64,000 nt of DNA from JADGRF01 sp036382515 (GTDB taxonomy: Bacteria; Myxococcota_A; Polyangia; Polyangiales; JAFGIB01), in assembly GCA_036382515.1 (NCBI GenBank), contig DASVHQ010000147.1, positions 1-64,000 on the forward strand. Reading direction: 5' to 3'. Under the pieces are notes generated by a model that made no database searches, was not told where the DNA came from, and saw nothing but the letters and a program-made list of their open reading frames with translations. Both the position numbers and the translations under genes were made by a program. This document shows, one piece after another, positions 8,110 to 16,344 of this stretch (position 1 is its first letter; each line of letters starts with the position of its first letter).

Positions 8110-9981
8110 ATGGACCACGCTCCAGCGCAGCTTGCAGGCCGGCCTCGGCAGGCGCCGTCGGCCGGGCTTGCCGCCGCGCTCCTGCTCGTCGCGGCGCTGG
8201 CCCCCCAGCTGCCCTCGTGGGGCTACCAGTTCAGCAGCTACGACGATCACCAGTGCATCGTCGATCTGCCAGCGATCCGCAGGCACGACGTGCGTTCTCT
8301 GCTCGAGCTCTTCGTCCCCACGCCGCGGCCCGATCTGCCCGAGTACATGCCGCTGAAGAATCTCTCGTACGCCGTGGACTACGCGCTCTTCGGCATGTCG
8401 CCGAGCGCGTTCCGTCCGCAGCAGTGGCTATGGTACGCGCTGTGCGTATGGCTCTTGTGGCGCTGGCTGCTGCGTTTTCTTCAGCAGCTGACGGCGGCGG
8501 GCACACTGGGCCTCGAGCCCGCCAAGGTTCCTTGGCTCGCCTGGCTCACGGCGTTGCTGTTCGCGCTTCACCCGGTCCATGTCGAGGCGGTGACCTGGCT
8601 GTCGGGTCGCAAGGACGTGCTGTCGGGCGCCTTCTCGTTCGCCGCGCTGCTCTTTGCCTTGCGCTGGTCGGGCGTGCGCTCCGGCGCGCCCTCTGCGCTC
8701 GCTCTCGCTCTGCTGTTCACGGGCCTCGCCCTGCTTTCGAAGCCGATGGCGGTCACGGTGCCCGTGCTCTTCGTGTTGCAAGACCTGGTGCAGCAGCAGC
8801 CACGCGGCTGGCCCGCGCTGCTGCGGCAACGCTGGCCCCTGTACCTCGGCTCGAGCTTGCTCGTTGGGCTTTTCGTCGTCGCCTACGCGAAGCAGACGGG
8901 TGGCCTGCAGCCGCCGATCTCCGGTGAATTCGAGTTCCGCGCGTACCACGGGCCGGCATGGCTACGCTGGGGGCAGCAGCTCGGTGCATTTCTCGGCATG
9001 GTCGTGTCGCCGACCGAGCTCGTGCCGATCTATCCGCCTTCGATCTTCGATCTCGCGCCCGTCAGCATGCGCGGGGCTGGCGGCCTCTTGCTGCTGACGG
9101 CGGCGGTCCCGCTCACGCTCGTCGGGCTGTGGAAGCGACATCTGCTGGCGTTCTGTTCGGCCGGGTTTGTCACGGTGCTCTTGCCCATCTTGGTCTTGCC
9201 GCCGTGGGGGCAGTACGTCGCGGCCCGCTACCTCAACGTGGCGGTCGCGTTTGCCATACTGGCGATTGCGTGGTCGCTGTTCTGGGCCTACGAGCGCATC
9301 GCACGGCTGCGGGGCGTCGCGCTCATGCTGGGCCTGGCCCTGTCGCTGCTGTGGACGCTTTCGTTCATCGCCTACAGTCGGATCTGGCGCGATAGCTACA
9401 CGCTCTGGAGCGTGGCTGCCACCACGTATCCGGACTTCCCGGAGCTCGCCCGACAGGCCGGTCTCGCGGCCCTGCTGCAAGAGCGCAAACCCGAAGCCAT
9501 CGGTTGGCTCGCTCGCTGCGTCGAGCTCGAGCCCGACAACGCCGAGTGCGGCTCGGAGCTTGCGGCGCGCATCATGGACGAGCAGCCCGAGCGAGCCGAG
9601 GCGTTGCTGCGCAGGGTGCTTGCTGCGGACAAGACCGGCCGTGCCCACGCGCACCTGGCCATGCTGCTTGCGCGCAGTGGTCGCGCTGCAGAGGCCGCCC
9701 AGCTGTACGGCGCGTGGTTGGGCAAGCACGGCGGCAGCTACAAGCAGATCGTGCCGCTGCTCGGTTTCGCCTTGATGGCGAACCAACCGCAGCTGGCGCT
9801 CGAGGCCGGCAAGCGGCTGGTGCGCGCGATGAGCGTCGAAGATCCTTCGGGCAGCGCGCCGGTCCAGATGCTCTTGCCGATCGCAAGCGCGCTGCCAGAC
9901 GCCGCGCTCGCTGCGAAGCTGCGCGGGGCTGCGCAGGCATGCCCACGCGCGGACTGCTTTCGCACAGCCATGGGCTGGTGA
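8110..9981 (+). CDS. TMTC-like GT-C membrane glycosyltransferase with C-terminal TPRs
   Basis: A 623-residue membrane protein. The first predicted membrane segment (GLAAALLLVAALAPQL) is followed by a YDDH motif in the first periplasmic loop. Next comes a run of about ten hydrophobic segments, with ALHPVHVEAVTWLSGRKD between them. These motifs are typical of TMTC/DUF1736-type O-mannosyltransferase-like GT-C proteins. From about residue 430 the sequence turns soluble and helical with TPR-like repeats (ERKPEAIGWLARCVELEPDN, AHLAMLLARSGRAAEAAQLY). It probably transfers a sugar from a lipid donor to a periplasmic acceptor, but donor and target are unknown. It stands alone, and the following gene is convergent. 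Confidence 0.72.
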   Translation: MDHAPAQLAGRPRQAPSAGLAAALLLVAALAPQLPSWGYQFSSYDDHQCIVDLPAIRRHDVRSLLELFVPTPRPDLPEYMPLKNLSYAVDYALFGMSPSAFRPQQWLWYALCVWLLWRWLLRFLQQLTAAGTLGLEPAKVPWLAWLTALLFALHPVHVEAVTWLSGRKDVLSGAFSFAALLFALRWSGVRSGAPSALALALLFTGLALLSKPMAVTVPVLFVLQDLVQQQPRGWPALLRQRWPLYLGSSLLVGLFVVAYAKQTGGLQPPISGEFEFRAYHGPAWLRWGQQLGAFLGMVVSPTELVPIYPPSIFDLAPVSMRGAGGLLLLTAAVPLTLVGLWKRHLLAFCSAGFVTVLLPILVLPPWGQYVAARYLNVAVAFAILAIAWSLFWAYERIARLRGVALMLGLALSLLWTLSFIAYSRIWRDSYTLWSVAATTYPDFPELARQAGLAALLQERKPEAIGWLARCVELEPDNAECGSELAARIMDEQPERAEALLRRVLAADKTGRAHAHLAMLLARSGRAAEAAQLYGAWLGKHGGSYKQIVPLLGFALMANQPQLALEAGKRLVRAMSVEDPSGSAPVQMLLPIASALPDAALAAKLRGAAQACPRADCFRTAMGW

Positions 9982-9993
9982 GCGCGCCGCTGC

Positions 9994-10611
9994 CTACAGC
10001 TGCGACAGACAGTGCGTGCACAGCCAGGTCGGATCGAGGCCCGCAACCTGCGACAGCCCGAGGTGAGCCTCGCTGCCCTTGGGCAAGCTCGCCGCGCACA
10101 GCGCGCAACGCGCGTCGGTGTTGAGCACGACCTGGTTCCACGCCATCACGTGTGCGATGGCAGCACGGTTGCGCTCAGCTGCAGCTTGCGCTTGGTCGCG
10201 CTGCGGCGCGGCAGGTGCAGCGGTCGCTGCAGGCGCCGGGTTCGCGCTCGAATCTGGCTCGTCGGGCTGCTCGTCGGGGTGCTCGCCGTCCTCACTGTCG
10301 CCGGTGCGCGGCGCGCTGCTGCGTGCAGTGTGCGCGATGCGCTCCGCGTCGCGCCGCACCTGACGGGCCAAACCCACCGAGTCCTGCACCAGGTTGTCGA
10401 CGTCGAGCACGACGTTGTCGACGAGCTGGAACGTGTCCTCGAGCACGTTGCGAATCAGATGGGAAACCGAGAGCCGACGCTTGCGCGCTTCCTCTTTGAG
10501 CGCGCTCTCGAGGTCCCCGGGCACCCGCGTCTGGATCAGGCGGTCCTTCAGGTGCGTGGCACGCTCGGCGCGCCGTCGACGGACGTGGCGCTCGCGGTCC
10601 CTCGGGTTCAT
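9994..10611 (-). CDS. ribbon-helix-helix protein with C-terminal zinc-knuckle
   Basis: A 205-residue protein with three parts. Residues ~20-70 look like a ribbon-helix-helix DNA-binding unit (QTRVPGDLESALKEEARKRRLSVSHLIRNVL). A helical region follows, then an Ala/Pro/Asp-rich linker (~100-145). The C-terminal ~45 residues hold two CxxC pairs (CALC and CTHC) spaced like a zinc-binding knuckle. The N-terminus is highly basic (RDRERHVRRRRAER). It may be a nucleoid-associated or regulatory DNA-binding protein. The ATG sits on the edge of a TGTACTA/TAGTACA inverted repeat, which suggests autoregulation. Confidence 0.65.
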   Translation of the reverse strand: MNPRDRERHVRRRRAERATHLKDRLIQTRVPGDLESALKEEARKRRLSVSHLIRNVLEDTFQLVDNVVLDVDNLVQDSVGLARQVRRDAERIAHTARSSAPRTGDSEDGEHPDEQPDEPDSSANPAPAATAAPAAPQRDQAQAAAERNRAAIAHVMAWNQVVLNTDARCALCAASLPKGSEAHLGLSQVAGLDPTWLCTHCLSQL

Positions 10612-10629
10612 GTACTACAAGCTAGTACA
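10611..10629. promoter_or_regulatory. inverted repeat at the RHH gene start
   Basis: TGTACTA, 5-nt spacer, TAGTACA: perfect 7-bp arms directly adjoining the ATG (minus strand) of the ribbon-helix-helix gene. It occupies the place where a ribosome-binding site would be. Candidate operator for that protein. Confidence 0.5.
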
Positions 10630-10689
10630 CGCGATCGTGCCCGACAACCTGATCACGGTCTGTCCGCGGTCGTGACCGGGATCGCCAGC

Positions 10690-10719
10690 TTGATCCGAGT
10701 CTTGGACTACCTTTACAAT
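10690..10719 (+). promoter_or_regulatory. candidate sigma-70 promoter for the response regulator
   Basis: TTGATC at 10690-10695 and TACAAT at 10714-10719 are separated by 18 bp, upstream of the ATG at 10731. This would leave only a very short leader. A TATAAT at 10727-10732 overlaps the start codon and cannot serve that start. Confidence 0.4.
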
Positions 10720-10730
10720 GCAAGGATATA

Positions 10731-11147
10731 ATGTCGACGGATCACAAATGGCTCGTCTTGGTGGTCGAGGACGACCCTGACGTTCGAAACCTGATTCAGC
10801 GCGCGCTCAGCAAGGAATACGACGTCGTGGCGGCCGCCGACGGAGCCACAGCCCTGGCTCGTCTGCAGCAATCGCCGCTGCCGGCCCTGATCGTCAGCGA
10901 CATCATGATGCCCGACATGGACGGGCTTGAGATGGGCCGCCGCCTCAAGGATGACTCGCGCACCGCTCACGTGCCCATCATCTTCCTCACGGCGCTCGGC
11001 ACGCCGCAGAACATCGTGGCCGGGATCAAGGCGGGCGCTCGCCTCTACATCACCAAGCCGTTCCGCATCCCGGACCTGCTCGACAAGGTCAAGCAGGTCC
11101 TGCATCCGGTGGCTGGCAAAGCGCGCCGGCCCGGCGTCGCCCGCTGA
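10731..11147 (+). CDS. single-domain response regulator
   Basis: A 138-residue receiver with all catalytic residues: acidic pocket E13/D14/D15 (VVEDD), phosphoacceptor Asp57 (VSDIMMPDMDG), Thr87 (FLTA) and Lys109 (TKPF). A ~20-residue basic tail (GKARRPGVAR) follows, with no output domain, so it must act by protein contact (CheY-like) or as a phosphorelay intermediate. An AAGGA lies 5 bp before the ATG. No histidine kinase is adjacent; the nearest ones in the window are at 59.5-63.3 kb, so the partner is unknown. Confidence 0.9.
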   Translation: MSTDHKWLVLVVEDDPDVRNLIQRALSKEYDVVAAADGATALARLQQSPLPALIVSDIMMPDMDGLEMGRRLKDDSRTAHVPIIFLTALGTPQNIVAGIKAGARLYITKPFRIPDLLDKVKQVLHPVAGKARRPGVAR

Positions 11148-11228
11148 GCACGCAGCGCACCGGCCACGCGCGTTGTATGCTCGCTCGCGCTGCGCGCACG
11201 ACCGTGCTGCGCCACCAGAGGAAGCTCC

Positions 11229-11765
11229 ATGTTCTATCGATTGGCTGAACGTCAGGTCTCCGTGCACCCGAGCGCCTTCGTCGCGCCGTCCGCCGACGTG
11301 ATGGGCTCGGTGCTCATCGAAGAGAACGCCAGCGTCTGGTTTCAGGTCGTGATCCGCGGCGACAACGACTTGATCACGATCGGCCGCGAGTCGAACGTGC
11401 AGGACGGCTCGGTGCTGCACACCGACGCCGGCATTCGTTTGACGCTCGGTCGCGGCGTGACGGTGGGCCACAAGGTCGTGCTGCATGGCTGCGAGATCGG
11501 TGACCACAGTCTGATCGGCATGAACGCCGTGATTCTCAATCGTGCCCGGATCGGTAACCACTGCTTGATCGGAGCCGGCGCGCTGATCACCGAAGGCAAG
11601 CAGATCCCCGACGGCTGCGTGGTGATGGGCTCACCGGGCAAGGTGGTGCGCCCGGTGACGGACGCGGAGCGAGCCATCCTGGAAGGATCGGCGGCGCACT
11701 ACGTGCAGAACGCACAACGTTACCGCAGCATGCTCGTGCCCGACGATGCGCTCGGCCGTCGTTGA
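11229..11765 (+). CDS. gamma-carbonic-anhydrase-like hexapeptide protein (YrdA/PaaY type)
   Basis: A 178-residue left-handed beta-helix protein with hexapeptide repeats from residue ~12 to 150. It has the conserved RGDND block and the metal-binding His pattern of the family (VLHTD, then VGHKVVLHGC). Proteins of this size are trimeric, and some are zinc/iron carbonic anhydrases, others thioesterases. Activity is not predictable from the sequence. An AGGAAGCTCC precedes the ATG. The stop codon overlaps a possible TTG of the next gene, though that gene probably starts later. Confidence 0.85.
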   Translation: MFYRLAERQVSVHPSAFVAPSADVMGSVLIEENASVWFQVVIRGDNDLITIGRESNVQDGSVLHTDAGIRLTLGRGVTVGHKVVLHGCEIGDHSLIGMNAVILNRARIGNHCLIGAGALITEGKQIPDGCVVMGSPGKVVRPVTDAERAILEGSAAHYVQNAQRYRSMLVPDDALGRR

Positions 11766-11830
11766 CGCAGGCTGTTGCGCTGCCCCGCCGAAGATTTGCG
11801 CTTCTACACCGCAGGGCGAACACTGCCAGC

Positions 11831-12970
11831 ATGCGCGCGCATGCGTGGCTTGGCGTCGTCGTGCTGGCACTGGCCTGCGGCGGCCTGCGACTGTCCGAGC
11901 GTGCTCCCGTGCCGCGATCCGGTGCGCGCGTCGCGACGGCTGCGGCGGTGACGAGCTCAGCGCCGGTCGCCCCAACCCACCGCGAGGCCGAGGACGCTGG
12001 CGGCCCCGCCACGAGCCGAGCCGAGGCTCTGCCGCCAACAGCTGCTGTCACACGCAGCGTCGATCCTGTCACCACGCTGCTCGCACTGCCCGGTTCAGCG
12101 AGCACTTCGGTCGGCGGTCCGTCCAGTGGTCAGTTGATCGGCGGCTTGCCGCTGCCGGACGTGGGCCCAGGCTTCGTCCACAATCACGAGCGTCCGGACG
12201 CCGCGCGCTTCGGCTCGGTCGAGCTCGTGCAGCTGATCATGCGCGCCGCCGCGGCCGTCGAACAAGAGGCGCCGGGTAGCGTGCTCACGGTGAACGACTT
12301 GAGCCTTGAGCACGGCGGCCCGATCGCGCAGCACGGCTCCCACCAGAACGGTCGCGACGCCGACATTCTCTACTACGTGCTAGACGAGCACCGCGCGCCC
12401 ATTGCGTCGGTCGGTGTTCCGCTCGATCCCAAGGGTCAGGGTTGGGACTTCAAGGATCTCGCAGTGGCTGACGACGATCAGCGCGTGCAGCTCGACGCCC
12501 CGCGCAGCTGGCGCTTCGTGCAGGCCATGCTCGAGCTCGCACCCGAGGCCGTGCAACGCATCTTCATGGTCGAGCACGTACGCACGCTGCTGCTGGCGCA
12601 AGCCGACAAGGTGCATGCACCCAGGCTCGTGCGCGAGCGCTTCGCCGACATCACCTGCCAGCCCGATGCGCCGCACGACGATCACTTGCACCTGCGGCTC
12701 TACTGCACGCCCGAAGACCTGGCGGCAGGCTGCCTCGACAGTCCGCCGACCTACCCGTGGCGCAGCGCGCTGCTCAGGGTCGTGGGTCTGTCACCGTCGA
12801 TCGCGCCTGCCTACACCACGGGCCAGCGGCAGGCAGCAAGCAAGCGCAAGACCACCCCCGCGCAAGCGCGTGCCAAGGCCGGCCCGATGCACGCCCGCGT
12901 GCTGCACTTCCTCGCGGAGCGCAAGGCCTGGCGGGAGCAGCCCCACCCCGGTCGTGCGTACTGCAAGTGA
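11831..12970 (+). CDS. mepA: MepA-like penicillin-insensitive murein endopeptidase, lipoprotein
   Basis: A 379-residue protein of the M74 peptidase family, which cleaves D-Ala-mDAP crosslinks in peptidoglycan. The zinc-site signatures are present: HGSHQNGRDADI at about residue 168 and DDHLHLRLYC at about residue 280. From the ATG at 11831 the N-terminus is MRAHAWLGVVVLALAC, a lipoprotein-type signal with Cys16. The frame stays open upstream to a TTG overlapping the previous stop, but that would destroy the signal peptide. An Ala/Pro/Val-rich linker (~17-110) separates the anchor from the domain. It is longer than E. coli MepA (274) because of the linker and a basic C-terminal tail. Confidence 0.85.
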   Translation: MRAHAWLGVVVLALACGGLRLSERAPVPRSGARVATAAAVTSSAPVAPTHREAEDAGGPATSRAEALPPTAAVTRSVDPVTTLLALPGSASTSVGGPSSGQLIGGLPLPDVGPGFVHNHERPDAARFGSVELVQLIMRAAAAVEQEAPGSVLTVNDLSLEHGGPIAQHGSHQNGRDADILYYVLDEHRAPIASVGVPLDPKGQGWDFKDLAVADDDQRVQLDAPRSWRFVQAMLELAPEAVQRIFMVEHVRTLLLAQADKVHAPRLVRERFADITCQPDAPHDDHLHLRLYCTPEDLAAGCLDSPPTYPWRSALLRVVGLSPSIAPAYTTGQRQAASKRKTTPAQARAKAGPMHARVLHFLAERKAWREQPHPGRAYCK

Positions 12971-13000
12971 GGTGCCTGGCGCGCACCGCGCGCTCGTCGA

Positions 13001-13909
13001 TCACTTCACGAAGTCGAACGCGTAGTCCAGCGGAGCGAACTCGATCATCGGACCCGAGTGTGCTCGCGTCAGGTGCAAACCCGTGGCGTCGGACTCCACG
13101 TCCGTGACCCACGAGTGATCGGGGCCCACGCCATCGTAGTGACCGTTGCCGTTGGCATCGGCGTAGTACTCGATGTGGTAAGCAATGCCGCCGCCGCTGC
13201 CCGTGTCGATGATCTCCGGGATCGTGACCGAAAATGCACCGGAGGCCGGGATCGCGTTCAGTCGATACGAGCCGACCGTGCGCCCGGAGTCGGCCTCGAT
13301 CACGATCACCACGAACTGCTTGCCGGCGTGGATCGCCATGCCCGTGACGTTCATCGCGAAGTCTCCACCGATCGCGCGCGGCCGGGGCAGGAGATTGGTG
13401 AACGCCGTGTTGTGCATGAACACATCCTTGCCGCTTGCGGGCAAGTGTTCCACCCAGTCGTGATCTTTGTCGGCGGTGTACTTTCGATCGCCGGTCTGGT
13501 CGCCCCAGATCTCCAGATGCAGCGTGGATGCCGCGCCCGCCTTGGGCACCTCGGAGCCGGGGATCGCCAGCGGCAGCACGATGTTCGCGCTGGCCGCGCC
13601 TAGCGGATCGAAGATCGCGCGCGCGCGCAGCGTGTGATCGGCTGTCACGAGATCGATGTCCACGAACTCGCCCAGGTGTGGCGTGAAGTCGGTCAGCCGC
13701 ACGCACAAGGTCTCGGGGTTGTTGCAGCCGAGGTTCCGGGCGCTTGCGTCGGTGGCCGCACTCGCATCGCTCACGCTGGCATCGCCGGAGGCGCCCCCGT
13801 CGGCAGTCCGGAAGCGATCGAGGTTCTCGATCAAGGTGCAGCCGGTGGCGCCTGCGCAGAGCAGGGCGATCGTGGTCAGGAAAGAAAGTCGCGGCCTAAG
13901 CATGCTCAA
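13001..13909 (-). CDS. hypothetical lipoprotein
   Basis: A 302-residue protein, not recognised. MSMLRPRLSFLTTIALLCAGATGC is a typical lipoprotein signal, with the lipid-modified Cys at position 24. A Ser/Asp/Ala-rich linker (SGDASVSDASAATDASA) follows, then a beta-rich globular domain of ~240 residues with two loops of the type DQTGDRKYTADKDHDWV and DANGNGHYDGVGPDHSWV. These Asp/Asn/Gly-rich loops resemble calcium-binding loops of secreted proteins. Faces away from the MNIO locus across a 455-bp gap. Confidence 0.65.
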   Translation of the reverse strand: MSMLRPRLSFLTTIALLCAGATGCTLIENLDRFRTADGGASGDASVSDASAATDASARNLGCNNPETLCVRLTDFTPHLGEFVDIDLVTADHTLRARAIFDPLGAASANIVLPLAIPGSEVPKAGAASTLHLEIWGDQTGDRKYTADKDHDWVEHLPASGKDVFMHNTAFTNLLPRPRAIGGDFAMNVTGMAIHAGKQFVVIVIEADSGRTVGSYRLNAIPASGAFSVTIPEIIDTGSGGGIAYHIEYYADANGNGHYDGVGPDHSWVTDVESDATGLHLTRAHSGPMIEFAPLDYAFDFVK

Positions 13910-14364
13910 TGGTCCCCACGGATCCGCTTCGCCACGTGTCCCCGATCGCGACGGAGCGTCACCTTACACTGCCGCTCGCCCCCGCGGGTACGCCCCGTGC
14001 CGCTTCGCCGTTCACTATGCACGGAAAAATCCCGCATTTGTAGCAGAAGCACGCTCCAGAACTCGTGCCGGAACCACTCTCGCGCGCGAGTCGACCCACG
14101 GGCCGGTGCCGTCACGCGGCGGCTGCCGGCGGTCCGAGCCGTTCCGCAGATGATCTCCCATTCCATTTCGGACTATGGCAGAGTAGCGCCCTGCTGTGGG
14201 CTGGCTTGCCGCTGGTGGCAGGGACGTCCACAGGATTGCTGAATCTAGCTGTCCATCACGCACTGAATGAATGTTGCTGCGCTGAACGTCGCTCTCGGGT
14301 CACCGTTCTACGTGCCAGAAGCGGTTGTTCGTTCGAAGAGCAACTCAACCGGAGGAATGACGAA
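13910..14364. other. 455-bp intergenic region upstream of the RiPP-like precursor
   Basis: No convincing gene, although a frame is open into the precursor from 14065. It separates a minus-strand lipoprotein gene from the plus-strand precursor, so it should hold both promoters. Lower GC from about 14140 onward is consistent with a regulatory region. I could not settle on a clear -35/-10 pair. The last 20 bp contain the GGAGGA ribosome-binding site of the precursor. Confidence 0.5.
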
Positions 14365-14622
14365 ATGAACACGGGACTCAAGAACAAGCTGCTGATCCTT
14401 GCCACCGCCGCTGGCCTCGCCGCTTTCGGCACCGCTTGCAGCAGCTCCGAAGCGCCGGCCGCCGAAGAAGGCGCCCCCGCCGCGACGACCGGTGGTGAGG
14501 CTGCTCCGGCTGCCGCCCCGGCTGAGGGCGCTGCTGCTCCGGCTGAGGCTGCTCCTGCCGCCGCTCCCGCGAGCGAGCAGTCGTGCAGCGGTGCGAACAA
14601 GAAGGAAGGCTCCTGCAGCTGA
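14365..14622 (+). CDS. putative MNIO-modified RiPP precursor, predicted lipoprotein
   Basis: An 85-residue protein. Residues 1-24 form a signal peptide (NKLLILATAAGLAAFGTA) ending at Cys25 followed by SSSE, a lipobox-like site. Residues ~28-71 are an Ala/Pro/Glu low-complexity spacer. The last 15 residues are EQSCSGANKKEGSCS, with Cys74 and Cys84. A signal peptide followed by a short Cys-bearing C-terminus with an EGxC motif resembles the precursors of bufferin/HvfA-type RiPPs, which DUF692 enzymes modify at Cys. A DUF692 gene follows after a terminator. The start has a GGAGGA 8 bp upstream. That the peptide is modified and that it is lipid-anchored are both inferences. Confidence 0.75.
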   Translation: MNTGLKNKLLILATAAGLAAFGTACSSSEAPAAEEGAPAATTGGEAAPAAAPAEGAAAPAEAAPAAAPASEQSCSGANKKEGSCS

Positions 14623-14671
14623 GCTGACGATCACTCGTCAGATCGGCTCGCGTAGAGCGAACCAATCTTGC

Positions 14672-14721
14672 GAAGAGCCAGCGCGTTGGGTTTCGGCCCA
14701 GCACGCTGGCTCTTCTTTTTT
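14672..14721 (+). terminator. rho-independent terminator between precursor and MNIO gene
   Basis: Perfect 12-bp stem: GAAGAGCCAGCG at 14672-14683 pairs with CGCTGGCTCTTC at 14704-14715, followed by six T (14716-14721). It lies 50 bp after the precursor stop and 42 bp before the oxidase start. Partial read-through would give excess precursor over enzyme. Confidence 0.9.
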
Positions 14722-14762
14722 GTGCTCGCCCGGGTCCCAATTGCGAGTCAACCTTGTGCGCC

Positions 14763-15605
14763 ATGCAGAAGTCGCGCGTGCGCGGAGTTGGGATCGGGTT
14801 GCGCCGTGCGCTCGCGGAAGAACTGTTCGCGAGCGACGCGCCCGAGATCCGCTGGCTCGAGATCCACCCCGAAAACTACGTCACGCGCGGTGGCTACTTT
14901 CGCACGATGCTCGAACGTGCGCGCGCGCGTTGGCCGATCGTAACCCACGGACTGACGCTGGGCGTGGGCGCCGTGGAGCCGGCCGAAGCGAGCTACACGC
15001 GTCCGCTGCGCCAGCTCCTGGAAGAGCTGCACGTCCCCTGGCACAGCGAGCACCTGTGTTTTTCCGGCACCGATGGCGTGATGTTGCACGATCTTCTGCC
15101 CGTGCCGTTCGATCGGCCGTCGATCGACACCGCTTGCGCACGCATTGCCGAGCTACGCGACACGTTGCAGCTGCCGATCGCGATCGAGAACATCAGCTAC
15201 TACACCACGCTCGGCGAGCCGCAGATGCCCGAGTTCGACTTCCTGCTCGAGGTGCTCGAGCGTTCCGATGCCAAGCTCTTGCTCGACGTCAACAACGTCT
15301 TCGTCAACAGTCGCAACCACGACTTCGATGCGTACGAGTACATCGAGCGCATTCCTGCCGAGCGTGTGGTGCAGATCCACGTGGCCGGCCACCTTACACG
15401 GCACGATGGCCTGATCATCGACACACACGGGGAAGCCGTGCGGCCGGAAGTCTACGATTTGCTCGAGCACACGTTGCGCCACACGGGCGAGGTGCCGGTG
15501 CTCTTGGAGCGTGATCAGAACATCCCGTGCTTTGCGCAGGTGCATGCCGAAGTGCAGCGCCTCGATGAACTCTATCGCCGAGCCACTGGGGCGTCATGGG
15601 GCTAG
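14763..15605 (+). CDS. DUF692 multinuclear non-heme iron oxidase (MNIO), BufB/MbnB type
   Basis: A 280-residue TIM-barrel protein of the DUF692 family. Conserved blocks in order: GVGIGLRR (8-15), WLEIHPENY (31-39), VTHGLTLGVG (60-69), WHSEHLCF (93-100), IENISYY (141-147), LLDVNNVFVNSRNHD (173-187), QIHVAGH (204-210), IDTHGEAV (219-226) and LLERDQNIP (247-255). These hold the His/Glu/Asp/Asn residues that bind the two or three irons in this family. Members such as MbnB and BufB convert peptide cysteines into oxazolone/thioamide or thiooxazole groups. The next gene overlaps by 10 bp. I use the ATG at 14763; a TTG nine bases earlier is possible. Confidence 0.9.
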   Translation: MQKSRVRGVGIGLRRALAEELFASDAPEIRWLEIHPENYVTRGGYFRTMLERARARWPIVTHGLTLGVGAVEPAEASYTRPLRQLLEELHVPWHSEHLCFSGTDGVMLHDLLPVPFDRPSIDTACARIAELRDTLQLPIAIENISYYTTLGEPQMPEFDFLLEVLERSDAKLLLDVNNVFVNSRNHDFDAYEYIERIPAERVVQIHVAGHLTRHDGLIIDTHGEAVRPEVYDLLEHTLRHTGEVPVLLERDQNIPCFAQVHAEVQRLDELYRRATGASWG

Positions 15606-16339
15606 TCAATGCAGAGCGCAAGGTGCAGGCCGTGTGTCTGCGTGCACAGCCCGACGAGGCGACGCTCGCACAGCTCGGCGATCGCCGTGTCTGGCTGATC
15701 TACCGCGAGATGGTGCGCTCGCGCTTGCGCGAGGAGATCGAGCTGGGCCTGTCGCGTACCTGTCGCGCCGCGGGCAGCGCTGCTGTGGGCCAAGCGCTCG
15801 AGCGCTACCTCGAAGTGGCACCGCCGCGCACGCGGCTGTTTCGCGAGGTTGCGTGCCACTTCGCGCGCAGCGTCGCGCCGTGGTGGCGAGCTGACCCCAG
15901 CGTCCCCGCGTATCTCGCGGAGCTGTGCGCGTACGAAGCTGCAGTTTGGGAAGTCGCCGATCTCGACGCGCGCGTCGAGTCGGCCATAGCCGAATTCGCG
16001 TTCGACAAGGCCCCCGTGCTGTCGCCCGCGCTGCGTCTGCTGCAGCTGTCGTACGTGGTTCACCAGATCCCCAGTGACGAGGCGCAGTACGCGGCCGAGA
16101 CGTGCTGGATCGCCGTGCACCGCCCGGCCGACGATCAGCGAGTGCAACCGTGGCGGCTGAACCAACTGACCTACGATCTGCTCGCGCGCTGGCAAGTGGG
16201 TGGGGTGACGATCACGCAAGCGACCGAGCAGGTGGCCCGTGCTCACGGCCGTGCGGTCGACGCCACGTTCGTCGACGGACTGTGCACGGTGCTCGCTGAC
16301 TTCATCGACAAGGGCATCATCCTGGGGTCTGCAGGCTGA
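15596..16339 (+). CDS. MNIO partner protein, DUF2063/BufC-like
   Basis: A 247-residue soluble protein starting inside the oxidase gene (10-bp overlap), which implies tight coupling. Residues ~35-125 fit the DUF2063 pattern found in BufC/HvfC partners: an YREMVRSRLREEIELGL helix, an APPRTRLFREVACHF segment, then AYLAELCAYEAAVWEV. The C-terminal part ends in a winged-helix-like segment (LTYDLLARWQVGGVTITQATEQVA). In characterised MNIO systems such a partner recognises the precursor and presents it to the oxidase. Identification rests on this pattern and on position; sequence similarity is only moderate. Confidence 0.75.
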   Translation: MGLVNAERKVQAVCLRAQPDEATLAQLGDRRVWLIYREMVRSRLREEIELGLSRTCRAAGSAAVGQALERYLEVAPPRTRLFREVACHFARSVAPWWRADPSVPAYLAELCAYEAAVWEVADLDARVESAIAEFAFDKAPVLSPALRLLQLSYVVHQIPSDEAQYAAETCWIAVHRPADDQRVQPWRLNQLTYDLLARWQVGGVTITQATEQVARAHGRAVDATFVDGLCTVLADFIDKGIILGSAG

Positions 16340-16344
16340 CTTTC

